From Nemertoderma westbladi (taxonomy: Eukaryota > Xenacoelomorpha > Nemertodermatida > Nemertodermatidae): 56,794 nucleotides of DNA. Positions 10,501 through 18,471 of this stretch are shown here, in pieces. Each line of letters begins with the position of its first letter. Position 1 is the stretch's first letter. Below the pieces are notes generated by a model that was not told where the DNA came from, did not search any database, and saw nothing but the letters and a program-made list of their open reading frames with translations. Both the position numbers and the translations under genes were made by a program. The stretch lies in assembly GCA_032718475.1 (NCBI GenBank), contig JAUCBJ010001911.1, positions 1 through 56,794 of the forward strand, given 5' to 3'.

Positions 10501-13500
10501 GGTATAGTCTTGTAGGAACGTCAGTTGGGCTTCCCAGTCCCTCCATTGCTCAGCTAACTTTTCTGGGATGGGATCGTCCCATTCCAGTCCGGCTTGCCAA
10601 ATGCTGCGGAGTATGATCCTAGCATGTAGGATCACTGGACTAATGAAACACAATGAGTCATACAATCGACTCATGGTCGATAAGCAAGTCCTCTTAGTGA
10701 GAGGTCTAGTCTGGTCGTTGGACCTTACACGTACCCTAAAATTGTCGGTGTTAGGGTCCCAACTAAGTCCTAATACTTTGGTCGTCGGTAGAGGTTCTAG
10801 GTCTAAGTCCAAGTCACCTCCACTGCGATCCGTCGGGTCAAATGAGTTCACCAGCTCGGGTTCGTTGGAAGCGAACTTCGTCAGGTGGAATCCGCCCTCA
10901 GCGAGACAATCCTGGAGTTGGTGTGCTACGGTTGTAGCGCGCTCCAAGGTGTCACAACTCTTGAGGCCGTCATCCACATAGAAATCTCGTTCCACTGTCC
11001 GAACTACTTCTGGGTCAAATTGGTCTCGTCTGTCCAATGCGGTCTGCTTTAAGGCGTACATGGTGCAGTTGGGGCTGTCCCTGGCTCCAAAGACTCTTAC
11101 CTGCATTTGGTAAGTTTCTGGCGGAAGTTGTAAGTTTCCGTCCGGATACCAAAGAAACCTCAAGCTGTCCCTGTCCCGCTCCAAAGCCTTAACCTGGTGA
11201 AACATGGCCTCTACGTCACAGGTGAAAGCCACTTTGTGTTGTCTAAAACGCATTAGGACTCCCATGAGGTAATTGTTCATATTCGGCCCGTCCATCAGTT
11301 CGCTGTTCATAGACATCCCTTGGTAAAGCGCGGCGCAGTCGTTGACTACACGCACCTTGCCAGGTTTGTCCGGGTGTCGAACAAAATGATGTGGCAGGTA
11401 ATATGTCTGGTCTGTGGTTACCTTGGGATTTAGCATCCTAATGGCGTATCCCTTTTGGAGATACGTCTGAAGTTGTGCATTGTATTGCATATGGGCCGCC
11501 TCGTCTCGCAACAATCGCTGCCTTATTGATTTGAGTCGCCTCAAAGCAAGCGGGTAATTGTTAACGAGTTTAGGTTGTCCATTGCGCCACAACATACCAA
11601 CCTCATAGTGGCCATTCGCGGTCTGGCGAATGGTATCTCTCATAATATTTAATGACCGTTTTTCCTGTTCTGACATAGCGGTCTCGTAACTACTGGGTTC
11701 TGCTGAGACCTGTTCCAACCATTGAATGGTCCATTCAGTCAGCAGTCGGTCAAGCGCTGCTTGCACTGCGCCATGGTCCTCGTCCACGTCTTCATTCGCT
11801 GCGGTGGCTAGTGTCAATGTGTCTGGTAGGCTCGCAAGCCTTCTGGTGTCACTAGTCGGCGTTGAATCGTCGTGCGGCGGTTTGACAACTTCTTGATCTA
11901 TCGGTAGGCTCGCAAGCCTTCCAAGATCAACGACCAGTGTCGAAGCTTGGTGGGTGGGGTCAATGACCTTCGGATTTTTCGGTAGGCTCGCAAGCCTTCC
12001 AAAATCCTCGTTCATCGAGTCATCCACGGCAACAACCCTTTGGTCTTCAGTAGTCAATACAACCTGGTTTACTGCAAGTAGTTGTAAGTCAGAGGTCCGT
12101 GTGGTCGTGTCCAGATCAGTTACGTCAGTATCGGTGGCGTCTGCGTTAGCGACGCAAGTCTGTCGTAGTGCCGTCCGTACAATTGGACCACGGGAGTGTG
12201 AAGGAGAGTTATCTATTGTAGTAGTCAATAAACTACACGTACTCAAAACGTCGTCCTCCTGGTCACTTACCTCTAGTGAACGTATTGGTGCTCTAGTATA
12301 CCAACCTATGGGAGTTCTACATGCGTAGGGGTTGCCCGCTGTAATAACAGATGGGCGTGTCTCCCATACCTGATGTAAGTTAAACTGGTCTGTCCCAATT
12401 AACATCGCAATGGAACGATAATTAACAGGACATTCCGGTATTCCAAGGTGTCGGAAATACTTACGATCTTCCGGTGATTGCTCTGGCACAGGGCCGAGCA
12501 AGTTACTAAAGTCCTTCGTAGCTGCAAAGGTCAAATTTCTTACCGGAAGTAATGAGCGCTCCTCCTTGCTGTGTTCCGCTTTGCAAAGAAGAGTGTCTAA
12601 GGTTAGTTTTACTCTCGTCACAGGGATCGCTCTCTTACCATGCATGCTGCTTACAGTATACTGAGCAGTCTTACCTTGACTCATGTCCGTAACCACGTCG
12701 GCTACTTGTTCGTCGACATAGCTATGCGATGATGCAGAGTCTAAGATAGCGTATATACGCTTGCTCCCTCGGGTTCCGGTAATCTTTATAGGAATCACAC
12801 TAAACCCTTTCAATTGGTTCTGTGTGAGGAGTGTTACCGATGGCTGTTCCTCACCTGCATGCACGTAGAAAGTGTCGTCTTCCTCCTCGTCCTCGTCCGA
12901 TGATCCTGACTGATCCATACAGTCCGTATAAAAGGTACGGATCTCGCGCGGCGCACGCTCCTTATAAAGCGCGTCGCATCTAGCCGCTTTATCTGGATGC
13001 TCTCGTCGAAAGCGTTTGGTCGGAGTATGACTGGTGGTGTGGAGTAACGCGTCATGGTTACGTCCACACAGAGGACATGTATCGTCGCTCGGGCAATCCT
13101 TCCGGACGTGTCCTGGCTTCATACATCTCCAGCAGGAATCTAATGATCGAATTTGGAGTCTCCTCTCTTCGATTCCTAACTCCTTAAAAGCGCGACATCC
13201 ACGAAGTTTATGTCCGCTGTAGTTTCTGCCGTTCCGCTCGCAGTACGAGCATCCCACAAAGTCTGCCGGCAACTGTTGTCGTGGCTGCGTGGTGTCGATA
13301 GGCGTCAGAACTTTAGAAGTCTCAGTAGGGGTGGCATAGGTAACGGCTTTCGTGTTCGTCGGAAATGGTTTAGTCCGATTTGGCGCAGAAATAGCTATCC
13401 CTTCTGCCGCGATATGATGATCGGTATAATTCGATCGAGTCTCGATCACGGCCTCCCGCGAAATCAGTTGATAGACGTCGGTGAGTTTTAAAAGCCCGCC

Positions 13501-13653
13501 GGCCTCTTCACGCTGGTACTCGATGCGTCGCCATTCTCGTCGGAGTCGATGATGAAGTCGACCGATTATCCTGATGAGAACCGTCAGTGCGTTAGCGTAC
13601 TCGAGTTGTCCAATGGACCGTAAAGTCCCTATAGCGTTTTTTATTTCGTCCAC
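7546..13653 (-). CDS. BEL element 1 Pol polyprotein (about 2,035 codons)
   Basis: Domains in order: zinc-binding Cys/His clusters (C135-C153, a CCHC knuckle at 174-188, a third at about 193-205); A17-type aspartic protease with DSAS at about 305; the post-protease region (LIGTDQF near 418); reverse transcriptase with YVDD at 892-895; RNase H with SDAS near 1,070; a 150-residue Ser-Pro-Asp repeat (about 1,271-1,420); integrase with an HHCC zinc region (about 1,660-1,700) and D1730, D1792, E1842; and a DUF5641-like C-terminus. The family replicates through RNA and integrates cDNA. No ATG starts this frame: it overlaps the end of Gag-2 in the -1 frame and the first codon given here is GTG, so a Gag-Pol fusion by frameshifting or splicing is the likely route. 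All catalytic motifs I looked for are present. Confidence 0.92.
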   Translation of the reverse strand: MDEIKNAIGTLRSIGQLEYANALTVLIRIIGRLHHRLRREWRRIEYQREEAGGLLKLTDVYQLISREAVIETRSNYTDHHIAAEGIAISAPNRTKPFPTNTKAVTYATPTETSKVLTPIDTTQPRQQLPADFVGCSYCERNGRNYSGHKLRGCRAFKELGIEERRLQIRSLDSCWRCMKPGHVRKDCPSDDTCPLCGRNHDALLHTTSHTPTKRFRREHPDKAARCDALYKERAPREIRTFYTDCMDQSGSSDEDEEEDDTFYVHAGEEQPSVTLLTQNQLKGFSVIPIKITGTRGSKRIYAILDSASSHSYVDEQVADVVTDMSQGKTAQYTVSSMHGKRAIPVTRVKLTLDTLLCKAEHSKEERSLLPVRNLTFAATKDFSNLLGPVPEQSPEDRKYFRHLGIPECPVNYRSIAMLIGTDQFNLHQVWETRPSVITAGNPYACRTPIGWYTRAPIRSLEVSDQEDDVLSTCSLLTTTIDNSPSHSRGPIVRTALRQTCVANADATDTDVTDLDTTTRTSDLQLLAVNQVVLTTEDQRVVAVDDSMNEDFGRLASLPKNPKVIDPTHQASTLVVDLGRLASLPIDQEVVKPPHDDSTPTSDTRRLASLPDTLTLATAANEDVDEDHGAVQAALDRLLTEWTIQWLEQVSAEPSSYETAMSEQEKRSLNIMRDTIRQTANGHYEVGMLWRNGQPKLVNNYPLALRRLKSIRQRLLRDEAAHMQYNAQLQTYLQKGYAIRMLNPKVTTDQTYYLPHHFVRHPDKPGKVRVVNDCAALYQGMSMNSELMDGPNMNNYLMGVLMRFRQHKVAFTCDVEAMFHQVKALERDRDSLRFLWYPDGNLQLPPETYQMQVRVFGARDSPNCTMYALKQTALDRRDQFDPEVVRTVERDFYVDDGLKSCDTLERATTVAHQLQDCLAEGGFHLTKFASNEPELVNSFDPTDRSGGDLDLDLEPLPTTKVLGLSWDPNTDNFRVRVRSNDQTRPLTKRTCLSTMSRLYDSLCFISPVILHARIILRSIWQAGLEWDDPIPEKLAEQWRDWEAQLTFLQDYTIPRVYFPLQTTFPADLELHSFSDASKDGLGVTLYLRRQVTSDSYDVSLVTSKARTMPLKYMTVPHGELQAGTISTDIVSLVQRELEANLKVTYWTDATLVLWYINNEAFEFKTFVANRRAEILDRSLKQDWRHCPGKLNPADIASRGMQPLDFCKPDNKSFWFRGPDFLQRPSDEWPQLFDATTNTIPEGAEIKIDKVVKSKAKANAKVKRKQGRTKSDDLDARPDITPDVSPDTRPDACTNPSPDVPREISPDVSPDCSPDYSPDYSPEATPDCSPDCSPDCLMELSTESLPDVSPDFPPDISTDCPPDFRPDFGPDFLLEVTPDRPWDRRQDISLEVPRYVSPDVSPDCSPDASPDCLLDTPLKDPLERTFRDLPNLTSLDDKCVATAITLRSKKVLDLPPTVKRVTKVRKLTGSQEHTGTVELKPLLPVDTLGADGKGKTVKIDVLGDSDKPTGRPVGLPSPDKYPQYDYTLPDDVTNTYVYRIVNLTRSWTDACRKLAWLKRLRQYARGKRDFPRRLTLKEVGHCEVDIIRHYQLRYFAREFTAINQGKQIKSSPILSWSPIIYRGLLCHKSRLQNIDFALDFRYPIIIPQHHELQRAMILDAHVQLKHVGRHHCLSHLRSRFVLIRPSKALSSVTRNCMICKKVHARIGHQEMSELPLARLQAFRPPFTETGIDCFGPIIAKRGRVQVKRWGLIFTCMASRAVHIERVTDLTTNSFILALRRFIARRGLVKSIYCDQGTNFVGARNEITRALKRLDQNQISEELRSHRIVWYFNTPDSPWRGGVWERLIGSIKTAMAKVVPTQHILTDDQLTTLLIEIEAILNTRPIALIPDNNDTQFALTPAHLLMQAPTTLLPISVPVDSDGYGNKAWKITQLLANKFWEIWQKYYLPSISTRTSWYLNTRCLRRGDHVLLAEANLKRRFWLTGVILTTHPTSGVVRTVTVRTINGRTVDRPVQRLVLLEETRNESGDYKSPPNLSK
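9395..9840 (-). repeat. Ser-Pro-Asp tetrapeptide tandem repeat inside Pol
   Basis: About 150 residues between RNase H and integrase consist of variants of SPDx (x often C, V, Y, F or I), encoded by a degenerate 12-bp tandem repeat (TCTGGTGAAxAx on the plus strand). The frame is kept through all units although many carry substitutions. An acidic, proline-rich linker at this place is not a usual part of BEL/Pao Pol. Unequal exchange in 12-bp steps would preserve the frame. A role as flexible linker is inference. Confidence 0.85.
11825..12000 (-). repeat. Three palindromic 20-mers in Pol (phase reading RLASLP)
   Basis: GGTAGGCTCGCAAGCCTTCC occurs at 11,903-11,922 and 11,981-12,000, and as a 19-base variant at 11,825-11,843, spaced exactly 78 bp. 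Each can form a hairpin AGGCT-CGCA-AGCCT. Read in the Pol frame they give (G/R)RLASLP. They lie in the linker between protease region and RT, which tolerates insertion. The same palindrome recurs in Gag-2 and Gag-1 in the two other codon phases. Confidence 0.9.
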
Positions 13654-15086
13654 GAGTCGTAGAAGATCGATCGGTTTCGAAATGCTGCCTCCTCTACAGA
13701 GGTCTTCGATAATGGTTCCAACGGTTTCAACGTGGGTTTCTGTTGGGGTGTTTCTCGTGGAGGATTATCGATATAGGTGTTCGTCGATCGTTCCTCTCGT
13801 TTGTAATCCGCTGTCTCCACCGCTCCAGTACGGAATATTTCCCGTTCCGTCGACTCCAAATCGCTGGATGAATCGCTGTCGTCTGGATAAGGTGGTTGGC
13901 GGGTTCGCGTACGGCGTATTACTCTTGGTCGAGTTCGTTGTGGTCTGGGATCTACGACTCTCCGTTGTTCGGTAGGCTCGCAAGCCTTCCACGAAGTCGT
14001 AGGTCTCGTTGAACTCGGTTCGATCCTGTGGGTATTACCCACATCCATCGTCCTTCGTTGTTCGGTAGGCTCGCAAGCCTTCCACGAAGTCGTAGGTCTC
14101 GATAAACATTGGGTGAGAGGTCTAGTAAAAACATCGGAGTTAAGTGCTACTGTAGGTTTATAAATGACTGGGTTCGCGCAGCACGTCACAGGTTTAACTT
14201 GTAATGGTTTACTCACCAGTTTTACTGTCATAAACGCAGGTTCGTCTCTCTCTACAAGTAAACTACGGCTTACAGTAGGTGGACTACTTATCTTACCTGC
14301 GAGAATCGGCGATGAAGTCGCTCGTGGCTGCTGAATTGATTCCGACATAACAAACCTGCTACCTTGCGTCGAGCGCACAGGCGTTATTTCCTTAGGTTTC
14401 GTAACAAAGACCGGTTTTATCAGAGTCGTGGGTTTGAGCATAGGAATAACTTGGGGAAAACGTTTACAGTAATCCTCGACGAACTCCTCTCCTCGGTCTA
14501 TCGCTCCCACACTTCCTTCCTCGATTCGCTTCTGAATTCCGCGATATCGAGTCTCCATGCGATCCAGGGCAGACAAGTCGTGCCCAGCTCGAGACCTTAT
14601 AGATCTATCTCTCGCGTCGAGTTCGAGGTCCTCTTGCGCGTTCGCCGCCTCACGCGATCTGCGATTTAGTTCAAACTGTAGTTGCATCTCCCTTTCGCGT
14701 TGATCTGCTTCCTGTTGTTGTACCGCTAACTCCGCTTCCTGTATAGCTAAACGAGCGTTTATTTGTCGCGCCTCCAACTTGGCACGAGCGTCGGATGCTG
14801 CTTTCTTCCGTGCTAACTCAGCTGCATTTACCGCCGCAACTCGTGCTAGCTCGTCAGCCGCTGCCTGTCGTGCTAGCTCGTCAGCTGCCGCCTGTCGTGC
14901 TAACTCATCGGCTGCTGCCTGTCGTGCTAACTCGTCGGCTGCTGCCGCCGCGGCCGCTTCTCGCGCTAAGTCCTCCTCCAGTCTCCGCATCTCTGATGCT
15001 TCGAACTCAGCCTGTGCTTGAAGTTTCGCAAGTTTCGCTACATCCTCTCTGCGCTGTTTTTCTCCTTCGATGGCGATCTGCGCCAT
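13641..15086 (-). CDS. BEL element 1 Gag-2, coiled-coil Gag segment (481 codons from ATG)
   Basis: The frame is open from just after the amber codon at 15,213-15,215 to a TAA at 13,641, so 42 further codons precede this ATG and the segment is probably the continuation of Gag-1. The N-terminal half is strongly helical and charged, with four tandem copies of a 9-residue DELARQAAA-type repeat (27 bp, about 14,830-14,950) and long Gln/Glu/Arg stretches, which should form a coiled coil suited to Gag assembly. The second half is Pro/Thr/Arg-rich and contains two copies of the palindromic 20-mer, read as WKACEPT. Its last 13 bases overlap Pol in the -1 relation. I see no canonical X-XXY-YYZ slippery heptamer in the usable phase. 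The internal ATG could alternatively be a separate start. Confidence 0.8.
   Translation of the reverse strand: MAQIAIEGEKQRREDVAKLAKLQAQAEFEASEMRRLEEDLAREAAAAAAADELARQAAADELARQAAADELARQAAADELARVAAVNAAELARKKAASDARAKLEARQINARLAIQEAELAVQQQEADQREREMQLQFELNRRSREAANAQEDLELDARDRSIRSRAGHDLSALDRMETRYRGIQKRIEEGSVGAIDRGEEFVEDYCKRFPQVIPMLKPTTLIKPVFVTKPKEITPVRSTQGSRFVMSESIQQPRATSSPILAGKISSPPTVSRSLLVERDEPAFMTVKLVSKPLQVKPVTCCANPVIYKPTVALNSDVFTRPLTQCLSRPTTSWKACEPTEQRRTMDVGNTHRIEPSSTRPTTSWKACEPTEQRRVVDPRPQRTRPRVIRRTRTRQPPYPDDSDSSSDLESTEREIFRTGAVETADYKREERSTNTYIDNPPRETPQQKPTLKPLEPLSKTSVEEAAFRNRSIFYDSWTK
13971..14083 (-). repeat. Two palindromic 20-mers in Gag-2 (phase reading WKACEPT)
   Basis: GGTAGGCTCGCAAGCCTTCC at 13,971-13,990 and 14,064-14,083, here embedded in a longer duplicated stretch of about 45 bp. 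The codon phase is shifted relative to the Pol copies, so the same DNA gives WKACEPT instead of GRLASLP. Confidence 0.9.
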
Positions 15087-15212
15087 CTGTCGTTGCGCTT
15101 CTTCCTCGATGACTTGTTGTCGGCGTGCGACCTCCTGTTGTTGTCGAATAATTCCAGACGCTGTTCTACTAATGTCGCCAACGTCGCCAACGTCGCTCCG
15201 TACGCTAACGAA

Positions 15213-15215
15213 CTA
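15213..15215 (-). other. In-frame amber codon between Gag-1 and Gag-2
   Basis: TAG followed by TTC GTT AGC; the same reading frame is open on both sides (255 codons before, 523 after). Stop-codon readthrough at UAG is known from gammaretroviral gag-pol. The copy in element 2 has the same TAG (30,601-30,603), but that copy is so recent that shared ancestry explains it. A simple nonsense mutation (for example CAG to TAG) remains possible. Confidence 0.6.
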
Positions 15216-15980
15216 TCTATCCAGTGGTGGAATTTGGTAGGCTCGCGAGCCTTCCGTAGATAGAACTTCCGTCGTCCCTCTCGGTACAACTTCCGGTTCT
15301 TCGATCGGTACTCCGCATCTACAAAGAAAATTGGTGAGCGTCCCTAACCTCCCGTCCAGGCAGTATAGTTCTTCTTCCTCTTCGGGTTGTAACAACGCGT
15401 CCGAAACTGACTCACCTAACAGTTGGTCGAGTTGTTCTTGCTGAGTCGATCCTACAACCGACTTAAACTGAATGAGGCTTTCCCTCGCACTTAACAACTT
15501 GTCTATTATCTTTACCTGAGTAAAGTTGTCGCCACACAACTCTGCGAGTTCGTGTAAACCTTTAAGTTTATCTACGGAGGCATGTACCCTACTTTTTATT
15601 CTTACCTGTAAGGTGTAGAACTCGTATCTCGACATCGGGGCGGTTAACTCGTGTAAAACGCGAAAACCTTCTCCGAGGTTCCGAGTAATCTGGGCCATGT
15701 GTCCTCCTATACTCCTAATAACGTTCTCCTGGCTTCCAGTCGAACTTACCATGTCCGGTTCCCGCGATCTGGTCTGCGGGACGGTAAGGAAATCTTCGAT
15801 TCTGCCGTCGCCACACGTTGCGGCTTCCGGTATTTCCGTTCGGGGTACCGGCGACGCATGCGGTGTGACATCGGTGGAATCTCGGGTTCTCCTTCTCGGT
15901 TCGTCTACTGTCGATCTGTCCGGGTCACACGAGTCATAGTCGGTAGGTGGGTATCGAGTCGAATGGTGTGTGTCACTCAT
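15213..15980 (-). CDS. BEL element 1 Gag-1, N-terminal Gag segment (255 aa)
   Basis: ATG-initiated, starting MSDTHHST, with a disordered acidic/basic N-terminus of about 75 residues and a helical region (about 95-190) compatible with a Gag matrix/capsid segment. No named domain is recognisable by eye. It ends in TAG immediately after a palindromic 20-mer variant read as EGSRAYQ. The same frame stays open beyond the TAG through Gag-2, so the pair looks like one Gag divided by an amber codon. Element 2's Gag also starts MS and has a disordered N-terminus and later helices, but sequence similarity is low. Confidence 0.75.
   Translation of the reverse strand: MSDTHHSTRYPPTDYDSCDPDRSTVDEPRRRTRDSTDVTPHASPVPRTEIPEAATCGDGRIEDFLTVPQTRSREPDMVSSTGSQENVIRSIGGHMAQITRNLGEGFRVLHELTAPMSRYEFYTLQVRIKSRVHASVDKLKGLHELAELCGDNFTQVKIIDKLLSARESLIQFKSVVGSTQQEQLDQLLGESVSDALLQPEEEEELYCLDGRLGTLTNFLCRCGVPIEEPEVVPRGTTEVLSTEGSRAYQIPPLDR
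15236..15255 (-). repeat. Palindromic 20-mer in Gag-1 (third codon phase)
   Basis: GGTAGGCTCGCGAGCCTTCC differs by one base from the other copies, and that change makes the centre a perfect palindrome (AGGCTCGCGAGCCT). It is read as EGSRAYQ, the third possible phase, and lies 20 bp before the amber codon. Confidence 0.9.
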
Positions 15981-18396
15981 GTCTTATTATATACGTCAAG
16001 TACGGGTAATAAAATGTCAAAGTATCAGAATGTCGAAATGTCAAAATGTCGAAATGTCAAACTTACCTTGGTATATATATACACTATATATATATACCCT
16101 AACCGGTACAAATAAAACTAACAAAGTATAATAAAATAAGTAATAATCTAGCCTACCGGCTAAATTTGTACGAATAAGTGAGATAACGGTATAAGTTACC
16201 AAAATGTAGATCAACAAGTACAAATAATAGGTAAAACAGCAACGTCTAATGGGAAAATAAGTACCAACAACACTACTAATAGACAGTGAAACCCACAAAT
16301 TTTGAGTACTACTGTGCTTTCTTAAGTTTGAACGACACGAGTCGTAAAACTTACGTTCCTTTGATCTTCCAGTCGTGCAAATTCCCAAATACAAACCGGA
16401 CGTGGGTCGTTCCGTTTTTCGGCGGCGCGGACGAATTTATTGTCTCCCAAACTTTGCGAAAAGCGGTCTAATCCTCGAAGCGGTCCAGAAATGAGTCCTT
16501 GAGTCCTGAATGGTCGAAGGTGAGAGTTTTACTTCTACGCTACGAAAAATTCTTCCTAGGTACCGATACAACTTGGTCTTTAAACCCTATGTACCTTTTC
16601 AAGTACCGAAAAGTAACACCGCACACACACGGCGTAAAACAAAATGCTACAAACTAACTATTAGCTAGTCAAATATTAAATACGAAAGTACTAGCTACCC
16701 TAAAAGCCTACTGAAGCAGGGGACGTTCTACAAATTACTAAATTTACTAACCTTAATTTTTAAATATCTCCTACTTACAATAGCTAACAGTATGTGAGAG
16801 ACCTCACGGTTGGGATATATGTTTCCTACTTTCGTAAGAATAAATATACCTCACTGTTGTGTCCTCTACGGTAGGGACTACCCTACAGCCTACAAATCTA
16901 CCAATACGAAGCTATAGAATATCTCTATCCGTAAAGTCCAGTAGTATACCGCTTAACAGATCCTAGTAACGATGTATCTTACTATGAGACTCTAGTAATG
17001 AAACGGGCTCGTACAGTATCTGACAACAAATCCCAGTCCAGGATATCTAAACAAACAGATACAATACACAAACTACTACTGGCGAGGAGCAGAGCCTGGT
17101 GTCTATTCTGTGTACGTGGGCGGGGCTAATGCCTACGAACTAGACAAAAGGATACCTGTCCTCTAACCGGTATGGCAGATGTACAGTTACGGTAACAGAC
17201 CAAACTCAAGGGAAAACAATCCCCGCGCAGCGAATCCTAACTATCGCTGACAGTCCTAAATACAGTAACTTGCCACGGTGTGATTTATATGGTTTATATA
17301 CGAGCTAGGTGGGTTACAGCCCTAGCGTAACAATGCTGATCTCAGTCCTTAATCAGTCTAAAGGGGGTCGTGCCTAATGTAACAATACTATTGAGCAGAA
17401 AACAATAGTTTAATAACGAAAATGAAATACTCCTTCTTGCCGTAACTAAATATCTGATCGTAATTTTACAAATACCGAAAGTACGATAAATATACTTTGC
17501 CTAAAGTGATCTAAAGTACGCTATAACTAGTAGGAACTCTAAGGGTAAATATGTTTTAGGGTGTGTGTGTGTGGGTGTGTTACAAATAAAACAATTTTGG
17601 TGTATATCTTTTCACTAGGTTTTAGTGATTTTCTGACTGAAATAATACCGTGCGCTAGCTACTAAAATAAGCTAGTCGCGTTTTGTAGAACTTTATACTC
17701 ACAAATGACATCAAAGCTCTCTCCTTCTTATCCACAACTCAAATGGGCAACCACGGTGTTAGTAACTACACCCGTGATCGGCACAAATACCAGATTCTGG
17801 TTGTAAGATAAGAAATAGGGATTAATTGCTACCGTACGTTAGCTGATCTGGTATACGAATTTGATTCTAGAACTTTGTTGCCACGGTAGTTAGCAGCAAA
17901 TACCTATCAGTACGTGGCAAGGCGCGGTAGGATATTAATAAAAACCTCCCTAGGCCAAGCGGTGTGCCAGTAGCAGAAATGCTCCTTGCCTGATCAAATA
18001 ACCAACTTCAGGCAAGGGGGGGGGGGGTGTACTAATGTATGCTCTACAGAGCGAACCGGTACCAAACAGTCAGTACTACAAATCACTAAATTATGGAACG
18101 TATGCTGTCCGTACCTAATATGTACTTGCGTACTGACGAACGGCAATAGCTCGCTATACCTGTGAGGCATACAGGTAACCCAGGGGTTTGCAGGACTGAC
18201 AAAGGGGGTTCTGCTTAAATATAGTTATTTGATCCTAAATTTGCGGCGTCCCAGGACGACATCACGCTTACCCTGATCTATAGGTCTTACGGCGGGCAAG
18301 GGCGTCAAACAAAGTCTTACCTTCCTCATAAAGCGGGCGCTGCATGGCGTGTGGAGTGGCGTGGGGGTGCGCGGTCTAATCTAATGTTCTAATGAA
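15981..18396 (-). other. Element 1 5' non-coding region
   Basis: No ORF of note. It should contain the leader and, if present, the 5' LTR and primer-binding site; I could not delimit either. Seen: short AATGTC(G/A)A tandem motifs at 16,012-16,058; a hairpin of alternating TA with GG/CC ends at about 16,071-16,099; splice-donor-like GTAAGT on the minus strand near 16,063-16,068 and 16,739-16,745; a 7-bp-stem hairpin TACCTGT/ACAGGTA at about 18,156-18,176; and a G12 run at 18,016-18,027. Only the part to 16,403 is duplicated in element 2. Confidence 0.55.
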
Positions 18397-18471
18397 CCGC
18401 TACCGGTAGCTGAATGGTTAGAGCGTCAGTCTTCCATCCGGAGGTCACCAGTTCGATCCCACCTGGACGTC
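18397..18471 (+). repeat. tRNA-derived SINE head, copy 2
   Basis: Nearly the same sequence as 5,397-5,471, with A-box-like and B-box-like motifs and a TCC loop. It starts exactly where BEL element 1 ends and forms the right half of the interrupted locus. The T stem is unpaired, so it is not a functional tRNA. Confidence 0.65.

Larger units (their letters stand above)
7378..18396 (-). mobile_element. BEL element 1 (BEL/Pao LTR retrotransposon, coding-complete)
   Basis: An 11-kb insertion transcribed leftward. Boundaries come from the host sequence: the left shoulder (to 7,377) and right shoulder (from about 18,397) are adjacent parts of one locus that is uninterrupted at 5,370-5,400 and 53,630-53,660. 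About 17-20 bp of target sequence is missing at the junction. The coding part runs Gag-1, amber codon, Gag-2, Pol, all open. I could not find a matching LTR pair by eye: only about 170 bp separate the Pol stop from the left edge and they do not recur within 16,404-18,396. Either the LTRs are very short or diverged, or an end was lost. A 5,385-bp part (11,019-16,403) is duplicated inside element 2 with about five substitutions and no indels. Confidence 0.85.

Noticed and set aside
13640-13646. AAAAAAC at the Gag-2/Pol overlap as the -1 slippery site
   Set aside because: It begins within the Gag stop codon and lies in the Pol phase, so it cannot move ribosomes from Gag to Pol.
14779-15112. Plus-strand Ala/Ser-rich or Leu/Pro-rich frames
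   Set aside because: Antisense readings of the 27-bp DELARQAAA repeat in Gag-2.
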